This document shows positions 34,857 through 45,323 of a DNA stretch of 64,000 nt, piece after piece. The stretch covers positions 1,550,001 through 1,614,000 of the forward strand of contig WWBZ02000016.1 in the NCBI GenBank assembly GCA_011503125.2. The letters run 5' to 3'. The position numbers and the translations under genes are program-made. The notes under the pieces are model-generated. The model searched no databases and was not told where the DNA came from. It saw nothing but the letters and a program-made list of their open reading frames with translations. The stretch's first letter is position 1, and each line of letters begins with the position of its first letter. This stretch comes from Botryosphaeria dothidea (Eukaryota; Ascomycota; Dothideomycetes; Botryosphaeriales; Botryosphaeriaceae).

Positions 34857-37800
34857 TTTGTCTTGGGTGTGGTGTTGGGTTTGAGAAGTGAAAGAAGCAG
34901 AGTGAGTGAATGTGAAGTGAAGCTTCTAGAGCTGTGGTGGTTGTGGGATGAGAAGAATGAAAAGTGAATGAATGCGAACCGGTCGATTTGGTGCAGTAAA
35001 CACCCAGAGGCTGGATGCCGCAGCGTCTTATATGGACCTACCAGGCTTACCTGACAGGTGACACAGCAGCCACAAACTTACCTGCATAGGCAGATACCAG
35101 AAGAGCCGCGGTAAGTTGCTCTGGCAGCAGAAACAATATTGTAGGGAGGAAGTACGAAGTAGGGCCGACAGTCCGGCCAAGGTTTCCGTGCGTACTGTCG
35201 CCGCGGCTTGGAGGGGTGGCAGTGCTTACCTATTGGAATTATTTTGGTCATCCTTGTTTTCTTTGCCCTCCTTCCCGATCCTGTGGCTTAGAAAAATCGG
35301 ATCACCGCAGGGAGATTGGACCCACAGTGTCTGAGACCTGCAAAGTTCATCCAATTACTGTGAAGCCTCGATGTTTTGGAGCGTTGGCTCGAGCACAACA
35401 CACGCCGCCGCGGGGGGGGAACAGAACCATCACAGACAAGAATAGCTACAGCTACTTAGATCCATTTGGTGTGACGTCGAAGAGTGCCATGGTGAGCTTA
35501 GCACGGAGTCTTGGGATTCCCATTTGTGGTGTTGTCGTGAAGTTGCAGCGCAGTCAAAGATGGAAGGCGCTTTCTTTCGCGTAGTCATTGCAAAGCACGC
35601 TATCTGTTCTTGAAGAAGAAAGACTGCTCGCAATGGTCGGGAAATGCGGAAAGTGAAGTGAGCTTCCGCGGACCGAGGGCGAGTGGAACAGCAGTGAGCC
35701 CTGAGTCGCCAGAACGCTGAAGAATACCGGCAGCGGTATACGTTGAGGGGAAAGCTGAACTGCAGGCATTCTGACGTTCGTGTTCATGCGGTCAAGGCTT
35801 GGGAGGTGGGTGGGTCTGGATTCTCCGTCACAGCTGCATTGGTTCGAGGCCCGAGGGTGCTGGTAGAGGGCGTTTGGACGCGTTGGTTGGCTGGGGACAG
35901 TGTGTGAGGTCAGCGGTGCGGTTGTCGAAACCCGAGTCGCCGGGTGCATCAGAGGGGAGGTGATGTTTGGACCTAGACCGGCAATAGGGCCTAGTGCCGG
36001 TGATAGCGGACAGGCTAACAAGTCGTCAAAACCCATCGTCAGCTCCTGACGGCATCAATGGCGGCCTGTGGCGTATCTGGCGTCGCACGTGGTCGAGAAC
36101 GATGCGCGGGACTGTTGACAAGCATCGTGGTGGAGCAGGGAGAGCCATGAATGCCATGCAACTTTCGCGCGAGTAACCCAAATGCGAAGACCTCGCTCAT
36201 CCCTGGCATCGGCGTACCCTCCCGTCGTTCAGAGGCTCAGATCCGCTTTTCGTGTTTTGGGCCGGCTCTGTGCTGCAGTTGCAGAATAGATGCCTATCTC
36301 AAACGAGAGGGGCCGTCTGGAAGGGCTCCGAGTCCCTGTCAGCCCTAGCAACGGCGGCTCTTGCCGGATTGAATCCCAGCGACAGAGGGCGATGCACCCG
36401 CAGAGCGACTCCAGTTTTCATTTGTAGTGGGACAGGGAAGCTTGGCGCGGGACCATCACCATCATCCAAATGGGACTCTGCCGAGGTACACCAGACCTGC
36501 CCGCATTCCCGGACACTCCATGTAAGACAACAGCACATCGGAAGCAATCTACTGTCAATGTCAGAACACACACAAGGAAAAAGGGAAACTGAACACTGTC
36601 GATCTCATTCGTGGACTGGTGAGACGCAACTCGTCCTGCGCAATCTCTGCCGTATCGATAGGCCGAGGCAGCGAAACGAAAGAAGAGCCAGGCATACAAT
36701 CGCCAGACTTGGCTCGCCACACCATCGCCTCCATCCTGCTGGGTTCCAGAATGTCCTGCAACTACTCCAATCGTCGCTCGACCGAGGCACCAGCGGAAGC
36801 CTTAGCGAGCGGGTGGCCGCCGGGAATAAACCTTCCTCTCGTTGGAGGGCCAAAACATGCGCCTTGTTTCATCGGTCCTCGCCAAACCGGGTTTCGTCTG
36901 GCCATGCCTGTTTCTTTTGCCTTCTGTTGTCGGCGCCACAACCTTCGGCGCCGATAAGCCAAATGATATAGCTGACAGGAACGAGCGAAGTAGCCCCGCA
37001 GCCTCGGCACATCGACTCCCTCCATCCTGCATAGCTGCACAAAGACAAGCAAAGAGATCGCGTCTAGATAACTAATGTCGTGGAGAGCTGCAATAGGCGA
37101 GAATGTGACGCGACGTTTTGATTCGATTTCGAGAAGATGGTATGAGCGACTCGAGGAGCGCGTAAGTGAGAGGCATGTGTGGAAAGCTCAAGAGCCATCG
37201 AGGCTGTCTGCGAGAAACTTTGCAGAGGGAAGAACAGAAGACAACAAGGAAACTCCACTCAGCTATACACTTGACTTGATGCCAGCAAGTGGCGCCCGCG
37301 CTGCCGAGTCACCTCTACTAGCCCATCTCTACAAGCCTTCTCAGGCTGCAGGCACTGCCCGGCAACCAAACTTATATACTTGACCTGAGGGTGAGATGTA
37401 CAAACCAGTGTTATTCCATTCATAGTCCTAATACAAGGTCCTCATAAGATCCGAACGTAAAGAATTCTGACCGATCCCTGCGAATTCAATGACCTAGAAA
37501 GGGAGTCTTTTGAGTCATTAAGCATCGCGTAAGCCCTTTGCGCTCCACTATTCAAGCTATGCGATGGCCGCTGAACACGTTCGTTTCTGTGTGGGACAAG
37601 GCCCCGCACGCTCATCAATTCCGTGATTGAACTCCGTGAATGCTAGTTTCCGATCACTTCGCTTCTTCCTAGGCGGTTTACTACTTTCTGCCGCCGTCCT
37701 CATCCTGCAACCTGGCACATGAAAGTGGACACTTTTGAGAAACCCTCCAACATGCACCAGCTGTGGTATGGCTGAACAATTTCTCTTCCCGATCAACTTA

Positions 37801-38552
37801 GTATGTCTGGCGGATGCACACTCACTCTGGCGCTAAAAGTAAAAGGACCGCGGGAGGCAACCGGGAGACAAGCCAACGCGTGGGAGAGGCATGGCGTTAT
37901 CGAAACGTTCAACTGTGGTTGGATTTTGACCTGAAGGAGTACAAATGTACCAAATTTGATTAGTCATGGAACATGACGGAGGAAACAGCCAGCTGAAGCG
38001 GCGGCAATGGATTGAGTCTTGCTCCACTGTCGCCTTCTTGGAGCCAATTATTCGGCGCGATGACGGCAGAGTCAGATTCATCTGTGCAAGAATCAAGAAT
38101 ACGTCTCGGTTGATGGGGTAAAATGCAAGCTGGAGAAGGAAGTTGGTTGAGACGAAGGAAAGCATGTGGGAAGGTTGAAGTTAGAGGGGAAGCGCCGGCG
38201 CGGATGAAGGTAGATCACCCGCAGTCGAGCGGCAGAGGCGCGAGTCAGAGAGCTCTCGGCCAGCCTGGCGAAATGCGGGGAAGAACAACGCGTTGAGGCT
38301 TTTCAAAGCATAGCTGAATTCTCCTCATGGTTGTGTTATGGTCGCATTGTGGGAGGCATTGCTCGTGTCAAGAGCTCGAAGATGGCCGTGGACTCTCGCG
38401 GGAGGATTTTTGTTACGGCATCCAGGGCCCGCTTTGTGTGACGTCGTTGGGGCCGTGCGTAAGGCTGATCGCTGGAGGGCTCTGTCGATGGCAGGGTTCC
38501 TGATCGCATCCGGAGCGAAATCTCGACACGCGACCGTCAGCCGCACTAGAAC
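34857..38552. other. Gene-free stretch between cutinase and SPOUT gene
   Basis: 3.7 kb with no recognisable gene. The first 0.3 kb is the cutinase promoter. Open frames up to 239 codons (36252-36971 +, 35554-36036 -) read as random Arg/Ser/Pro-rich translation, overlap frames on the opposite strand, and match nothing I know. Confidence 0.5.
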
Positions 38553-40010
38553 ATGGCTCTCCAGTCCCAATCCAAGGTCAGCTACCCCTTGATCCCCGTG
38601 CCAACGCCTTCCTCAACGCTGATCCTTCTTCCAGAAGCGCAAGCGCCCGAACGTCGTCCTGCACCAGACCGAGCGCCAGGCCCACGCAAGCAGCGATGGT
38701 GCCGACACCTCCAAACCGACCGCCGTCTACACCCCCACCCAAGGCCGATCCCATACTCTGAGCATTGCTTTGCCGGGCAGTATCATTGCAAAGTACGGAG
38801 ACACCCAAGTTGGAACCAATTGATGCTCAGACCGTGAGGGCTGACATGACTGTGCCGCAGTGCCCAATCGCACGACCTCAAGACTGCCATGGCCGGCGCC
38901 ATTGCGCGCGCTGCAGCGGTCTTCAGCGTCGACGAGATCGTCATCTTTGACGACGGCCAGAGTCAGGTCCTGAACAAGGGCAGACGCGAGCTCAGCAACG
39001 GCCATACCAACGGCGCCGGCGACTACACGAGCTACACAGGCTACTCGGATCCGGACTACTTCCTCTACCACCTGCTCTCATACCTCGAGACGCCGCCGAA
39101 CCTGCGCAAAGCTCTCTTCCCGCTGCACCCCAACCTGCGCACCGCCGGCACGCTGCCCTCGCTCGACATGCCGCACCACCTGCGCGCCGAGGAGTGGTGC
39201 CAATACCGCGAAGGCGTCGTGCTCGACCCCTCCGCATACGACGACGCCAGCAGCTTCACCGGCTCCTACGCCGGGTCCTACGCCGGCTCCCACACGGGCT
39301 CGCCGCCCGCACCGAACAAGCCGAGCAACAAGAAGCACAAGAAGGGCAAGAAGGCGCAGCAACCCGTAGCGCCGGACACGATGGCGGGTGCCGCCGCCCC
39401 GCACACGCTCGTCGACGCGGGCCTGCCCAACCCCATCCAGCTCGACCTGCCCGCCCCGATCCCACCGCACACGCGCGTGACACTGAGATTCGCGAGCCAG
39501 GAGGATCCCGGCGAGTATGAGAGTCTTGAGGCGCAGGCGGTCGACCCGCAGTTCCCGCGCGAGGATGCAGGGTACTACTGGGGCTACCAGACGCGCCAGG
39601 CAGGCAGCCTGTCGGCCGTGTTCACCGAGTGTCCCTGGGATGGCGGGTACGACATCTCGGTTGGCACGAGCGAGCGCGGCGTCCCATTGTCGCAGATCCT
39701 GGGTTCTGGGGCCGAGCCGAAGGAGGATGCGGGCGGTGGGGGCGTCGAGGGCGGTGGTGGGTACGCTCTGCCTGTCAAGTTCCAGCATCTGATCCTCGTG
39801 TTTGGTGGTGTTAGTGGGTTGGAGGTGGCCGCCATGGCTGACAAGGACCTTGTGGAGAAGGGGGTGACGGGCAAGAATGTGGGAGATATCTTTGACGCGT
39901 GGGTGAATCTTGTGCCGAATCAGGGAAGCCGCACAATCCGCTGCGAGGAGGCGGTTTGGCTGGGGCTAATGGCATTCAGCGACTACGTCAGGCATAACGG
40001 CGAGAGGTAA
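38553..40010 (+). CDS. SPOUT-class RNA methyltransferase (C9orf114/SPOUT1, DUF171 family)
   Basis: Homologue of human SPOUT1 (CENP-32), a knotted-fold putative RNA methyltransferase, mainly nuclear. Exons 38553-38576 (a 24-base first exon), 38635-38792 and 38861-40010 give 443 residues. Visible family segments: KRKRPNVVLH basic start, LSIALPGSII, DLKTAMAGAIARAAAVF, DEIVIFDDG, DPDYFLYHLLSYLETPPNLR, LFPLHPNLRTAGTLPSLD, HHLR, EWCQYREGVV, and near the C-terminus LILVFGGVSGLE and NLVPNQGSRTIRCEEAVW, the trefoil-knot cofactor site. Two insertions look lineage-specific: a Gly/Ser/Tyr repeat (AGSYAGSHTGS) followed by a Lys-rich run, and a Gly-rich loop near 39730-39765. The frame is exact over all three exons. 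Confidence 0.88.
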
Positions 40011-40445
40011 GCCGAATAGCATTTAAGGGCGTTTTGTCTAAAGCATTGGAGGGAAAACCAAAAGAAAGGCATTGGGAATTTTGTATGGGCTGCTTGGGAT
40101 TGCGCTGGCGTCTTTGCGATAGCTGGATATACCTCTTATTGTTCAACAGGAGCGAGCGTATTTCATAGCATGCATCAATTCCTTCGGAAGCACCTTCTTA
40201 CTATATGCATGTAAGAAAATTCAGCAATATTAAAGTTAAAGCTATTGGACGACGCGAATGGTCAACCAGCGGGACTTCACGTGACCGCGGTCAAAGCTTC
40301 GATTTTTCGAAGCAACCATCATCCGAGCGTCCTCCGCGCGCGAGAGAGATCTCTCATCGCCCTTCCTAACCCACCGCACAAGACACCCGGCCGCCCGCCT
40401 TTTCCTCCTTCCCTCCCCGCGCCGGGCGAATTCCCCCCAACGGCA
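40011..40445. other. Spacer between SPOUT gene and mL45-like gene
   Basis: 3' region of the SPOUT gene and a CT/C-rich leader of the next gene. No gene seen. Confidence 0.6.
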
Positions 40446-41704
40446 ATGGCTTGCTCGCTAGCACTCCGGCGCGCGCCCTTCTCGCTTCCCATCCGAAGCG
40501 CGGCGCGCTCCGCTGCTGGCTACCAATGCCTCGCTTCCTCTACGAACACCCGGATACAGTACAATGTCTCGAGGACATTGCATGCGAGGAGGACGTTCGC
40601 CACCTCGGCGCCCAGGGGGTCGGAGATGCCGGCCAACATGAAGCGCATGGTCAAGGACATGCAGAAGCACAAGGCCATGCCGCACACGAGCACGATGACG
40701 AAACAGAGTATTGACGAGATGCCGAATGATGTGGGGTTGATGCCTGGTAAGAGAGAGCCCGTGCCCGAACGAACTGGAGGGCAGTTGAGGGGATAGGTGC
40801 TAGGGATATTGGTTGAGGTTTACGGGGAAATGGATTGCAGGCGGTGCTGACTTTTGGCGCGCTGGACAGATACATTTGTCAGGCCGACGGGCGCGAAGAT
40901 GCCGAGTCTTTTCACGGAGCCGAGGTTGAGGTTGAAGGTGGAGAAGTTGTGGGTGAAGACGCGGTTTTACGACATCGTGAGGTAGGTCAGTTCCCACCTC
41001 GGGGCTCCGTGCCAATGGCAGAGGGATAGGGAAGCTTTGGGATGGTGCTGACGTTGCGCAATTGAACAGCCGGTTGGTGTACAAGTGGTCGACGACCACG
41101 AAGCCGCGTCCGGTCATCAGCAGGCGCGGCATCCCGAGGCTTGCACTTGAGCTGCATAAGGATATGTACACTGCATTCGCCTAGTAAGGAAAACCTGCCG
41201 CCAATTGCTCTTTACTGCTGTGCTGACCCTCCTCCCAGCGGCGATGTCCAGCACCTTTCTCGCATATGCACAGATGGCGTTTTCGGCTCCTTCCGCTCCC
41301 GCATCAACGCTCGCAATCCGAATGAACGCTACTACTGGACACGGTTATCGCATTCGCGCCCCCGAATTGTTTCGGACCGTGTCGTCAAGATCCCCGTGCC
41401 CGGAGTGGACACCCAGAAAAGGCCCTGCTGCATCAGGCAGGTTATCTTCCGGATAAAGTCGAAACAGTCGTTGGTGAAGGGGATCGTGAGGAAGGACAGG
41501 AATGGCACAAAGAAACTGCTGGATGCTGCTGGAAAGGAGCTACCGGTGGATGAGGACGGAGAGGTGACAACGGAGCGGATGCAGCAGGATGCAAAGGATG
41601 TGCAGGAGTACTTTGTGCTGCAGAAGAGGATGTGGATGGGTAAGGAAGAGAGCTGGCTTGCGTGGGGACTGGTGGAGGAAGCGGATGTGGATAAGCTCGA
41701 TTGA
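40446..41704 (+). CDS. Mitochondrial mL45 / Mba1-like protein (Tim44-like fold)
   Basis: Probable component or membrane anchor of the mitochondrial large ribosomal subunit; yeast Mba1 docks the ribosome at the inner membrane for cotranslational insertion. Exons 40446-40746, 40870-40981, 41070-41183 and 41239-41704 give 330 residues in one frame. The N-terminus (MACSLALRRAPFSLPIRSAA) is Arg-rich and free of acidic residues, a matrix targeting sequence. The middle has LPDTFV-like RPTGAKMPSLF, LRLKVEKLWVKTRFYD and LELHKDMYTAFAYGDVQHL, the helical start of a Tim44-like domain, followed by beta-rich segments and the C-terminal QEYFVLQKRMWMGKEESWLAWG. Family assignment is by these segments and the presequence; a precise orthologue needs a search. 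Confidence 0.75.
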
Positions 41705-42676
41705 GCGGTAGGGCTGGAGGGGACGATAGCGAATGATGTCGGAACCTTCTCCGATTGCATGCGTGTGGCTGCAAGGGGTTTATTGAGAGCAGGGTTCTTG
41801 CATTGGGCCGGGCAGGAAGCGCTGGAGTGGAGAGGGCCAGGAAAATAAGGCATGCTGTATGGATACTTGTACATCTACTGGCACGGGATAGAATATCGCA
41901 GCGGAAATAGTCAATCCTCTAGATGACGGAGGACGATCCCGCAGCAGGGCTTGGCTTCAGGGTCCCCCGCTAAGCCCTATGTGTATGTAATCCGGGGAAA
42001 GCAACCACACGTGGACATTCCCCTCTCAGCCTTCTCTCCTTTAGCTGCGCTACAAGTCCCGGCGCTCTACTACGCTGAGCTTGCGATCTGCCCGGCAAAC
42101 GCAACCGCGATCCACCCGCGCCCGGATCAAGCGGTTCCTTTGTCGCAGCCCGCCAGTTTTTTTCTCCCTTCCCCTGCCCCCACCTTCCTTGCTAGCGGCT
42201 CCGTCGGCGCCCTGTCGTCATGCCTTGAACGCGTGCGCACAACAAAAAAAACAGGGTCCCATCTTCTCTTGCTTCCTCATTCCCGCCAAAAATAAACTCC
42301 ACGTCTCCTCTTCGATACAGGGTCTCTCTCTTCGTTGTTTCGTCGCCGCGTTTCCTCCGCCATCCGCGTCGTCCTTCGTGCAGACATCTCAATTTTCTTT
42401 TCCTCTACATATCAATGACGCGTGGAGAACTACACAGCCAGAACCAGCGTTTACATCCCGCAATCCGTTAGCTCTTGCCTCCTTTGGCATCTGCCTGTAG
42501 TCGTCACTTCTTATCTTTCGTCTCTCCTTATTTGCCTTCCTTTCTAGTCGGCCCGCAAACATCCAATTGAGACATTGGAAATTGCATCTCTCTGAAAACA
42601 CAACACCTCGAGGCAAAAATCCTCAGAGGCACCATCGTTACGCTACTGAGCAGCGTCAACACCAGCGGACAGCCAG
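41705..42676. other. Spacer upstream of EOS1-like gene
   Basis: About 1 kb. From about 42100 it becomes strongly CT-rich, as in long fungal leaders. Open frames here are compositional. No gene seen. Confidence 0.55.
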
Positions 42677-44300
42677 ATGGCGGCCCAACCGCCTCACCGT
42701 CCCCGTCCCGGTCCCCGCCATCCTTTCGCCGCATCAGCTCCCTCTCCGCTCACCCAAACACCACCGGTTCCCTCCACCCCTCCTCCATCATACACACCCG
42801 AGGACCCGCTCATAGCAGATCACAGACCGGCGCCGTATCCAACTGCATCAGCAGTACCACCGCGGCGTCTTTCTTCCTCCATCCCAACAGGCCGTCGCTC
42901 TTCCATTCCGTCCAACCCCGCCATAGCCATGACGGCGACCACGCCGACGCACGGCACAGCGGCAAGCTCTTCGCACCAGCAACACGCCCGCCGCCGCTCC
43001 AGCGCCGCCCGCACATCCGCATCCACACCCGACCTCAGCCGCACCCTCTCCCGCGACGACGCTGCCGCACCAAATGACGAAGCCTCGGCCGCCAACGACG
43101 CCCAGGAGCCGCCTTCGTCCGCCCTGCATCCGCGCGTCGCCGTCTTGCTGGGCATCAACGAGTCGTTCCACGTACCGCTACTGCTGTGCCGCGGCCTCGC
43201 GACCGCGCCGGCCATCTGGTGGTTCGGGAAGTGTTGGGCGCTGCTGTGGCGGCTGCTGATCAGCTACGCGAAGGGCGGGGAGGAGAGGGATGTCGAGTGG
43301 GGCGCGGGCGGGTGGAGGGGTGGGGGTGTGGGCGAGAACGCGGGGTTTGGGGATGGTGCGTCGGGGAAGGGAGGAGGGCAGGCGGCGAGTCTGGTTGTCA
43401 TGGAGGTGGCGTTGGCGGCGTTGTGGGTGAGTTATGATTTTTATTTGCACGGGGGAGAAACCTCGGGGTATGGAAGGGTGTTGAAATGGGGAGGAAAAGA
43501 TGGGAGAAAAGATGAGAGACTGATTCGGGAGAGGTTGGTGTTGTGAGAGGTCTTGGCTGATCCGTTGAGGTTTTCGCGCAGTGCGGGGCTTCGGGATACC
43601 TGTCGTTTTACTTTGCGGATTGCCTCATGTCGAGATGGTAAGAATATTCTGTCTTTGCTGCTTTTTGATGTTGCTGGACTGTTTATGGCAAGACTGTGGA
43701 AATGGCAGAAGGCAGAAGAGAACAAGAGGTGGAATTAGTGGCCTGGAAGTCAAGCACAGCTTGGAGGAGACCGGGTTGCAAGCACGGGAACCACAAAACG
43801 AGTCACAAAACCTGACCACATCTCAGGCTCCTCAACTACACCCCCTCCGCAACCCTCGTTCGCCTCTTCACCATATCAGCCATCAACGTCTACACCGCCT
43901 CCTGGTGGCTCTATCTCTCCGGCGCGACCTTTGACCCTCGTCTCCTGCTTCCCGCGTGGATATGCATTGCCAGCGTAAGTGAAGCAGATCCGTCATATCC
44001 CCGCTCCCAATTGAACAACCCGAAAATGGGTCTTCCGTGAGACTAACGAAGAGGGCATTTTTCTCACAGACCTTGACCATCCTCTACCACCTAGCCCATC
44101 GCCACGTGAATATCCGCCGCGAGACCCGCGCCGCCGTCCGTGCTTTCTGGGTGACCAGCACCGTCTCGCTGTTCATTTGGTTGTTGCAGAGCCACGTCGA
44201 GCGCGGGACGTGGAAGACCGCACCGCTCGTAGGGGTTGTGGAGAGGGTGGGCAGGGCGTGGAGGGATGCAAGGGAGCTCGGTGGCGGTGGGGAGCTGTGA
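42677..44300 (+). CDS. EOS1: EOS1-like integral membrane protein (N-glycosylation protein family)
   Basis: Yeast Eos1 is an ER membrane protein linked to N-glycosylation and oxidative-stress tolerance. Exons 42677-43426, 43582-43637, 43827-43974 and 44070-44300 give 394 residues. The first about 140 residues are Pro/Ser/Thr-rich and cytosolic-looking. The conserved body begins HPRVAVLLGINESFHVPLLLCRGL and continues with GYLSFYFADCLMSRW, LLNYTPSATLVRLFTISA, GATFDPRLLLPAWICIA, TLTILYHLAHRHVNIRRETR and a last hydrophobic segment, giving four or so membrane helices. Introns at 43427-43581 (155), 43638-43826 (189) and 43975-44069 (95) are longer than average. It is probably the 'putative integral membrane protein' known as a MAT-linked gene in Botryosphaeriales. 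Confidence 0.85.
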
Positions 44301-44741
44301 TGAGCTTGGAGTTTCACTTTCGTTCGTGTCTTTTTTCTTCATTTGGGGTTTCATGGTGGATGGCTTTTGCGGGGCTTGCTGGTAGGTTTTCTGGGTGTTT
44401 TTCGTTGCTCGTTTCCGGGATTCGGGGGGCTTCGTCGTCCAAGTGGCGGCAAGAGAGTAGCATTGGAATATGGAAGCAATTTTCTACGACACATTTGATG
44501 TCTTCTTTTCTCTTGTGAAAGGCTCGTTGTCTGTTTGTGCAGTGAGACTTGTAGTCGATGGAGAGAAAAGGGATGTGCGTGGAGTTCTATTTAAAATAAT
44601 TTCGAGAGTTCATTTTGCCCTTCTAGCATATTCCAGTAAAGACTATTGTAACAACACGATGAGTTGTCACTTCTGAGTTTCTCATCAGGCACCTGTAACA
44701 CCGCTGGGAAGGTAATGACTAACACTTCAATGTTTAACTAG
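44301..44741. other. Spacer downstream of EOS1-like gene
   Basis: 3' region of the EOS1-like gene, TG-rich, then sequence that should have held upstream exons of the esterase remnant but shows none that I can read. Confidence 0.5.
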
Positions 44742-45323
44742 TGGGCTAAGCATGGTGTCGACGTCTATGCGTACATGTACGACGTCCTGTTTCACGCCAA
44801 GTGGTGGGAGACCGGTGCACAGGAGCAGGACTACATCGCCTTCTTCTTCTTCTTCTTCTTCTTCTTCTTCTTCTTCTTCTTCTTCTTCTTCTTCTTCTTC
44901 TTCTTCCACGACGTCACGCTGTCCGAATCGCTGTCCTCCTCCGATCAGGCCGATCAGAAGGAGAAGACCTTCGAGCCGCTGAGTTACGTGATGGCTAGCA
45001 TGTGGATCAATTTCTTCAACACTCTGAGCCCCAACAATATTCCAAGTAAGTGGCACTACTGTATTGATATACACCCTTTAGAGGGAATTTGTGTTGTGAA
45101 AAATGAATGATGATAATGGTTTCATTGTTCACTATTAACGAAGGGCTGCGTACCTACAGTAAACGGTACTGACTTCTGGCGTAAATGCCAATCGAGTGAT
45201 CCTAAAATCCTCGTATTTGATGCTAATGGCACCTAGCCGTGCCGTACTGAGAAGCATGAATTCCGGAGTGATGCCATTGGGTACTGGATGGACTTGTTCA
45301 ATACCGACGAGTACCCGGAATAA
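44742..45323 (+). pseudogene. 3' remnant of a type-B carboxylesterase/lipase gene
   Basis: The segment after an acceptor at 44741 reads WAKHGVDVYAYMYDVLFHAKWW, then a TTC microsatellite, then SESLSSSDQADQ and SYVMASMWINFFNTLSPNNIP. After an intron at 45046-45160 it continues GTDFWRKCQSSDPKILVFDANGT, an in-frame TAG at 45234-45236, then EKHEFRSDAIGYWMDLFNTDEYPE and a natural-looking stop at 45321-45323. The order Tyr-Met-Tyr-Asp, SMWINF, F/WPKC, VFDANGT and a terminal GYWMDLF mirrors the last fifth of fungal type-B carboxylesterases. The N-terminal four fifths, including the catalytic serine, are absent upstream. Premature stop, microsatellite insertion and missing 5' part argue for a decayed gene. 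Family call is by reading, not by search. Confidence 0.55.
44841..44906 (+). repeat. (TTC)22 microsatellite
   Basis: Sixty-six bases of perfect TTC repeats lying in frame inside the esterase remnant, where they would encode 22 consecutive Phe. Confidence 0.97.

Noticed and set aside
36252..36971. 239-codon plus-strand open frame
   Set aside because: No recognisable segment, irregular composition, and competing frames of similar quality on the opposite strand.
44727..45074. Poly-Glu and poly-Phe/Ser/Leu proteins across the TTC tract
   Set aside because: Frames are kept open only by the microsatellite; only the Phe frame has family-like sequence on both sides.
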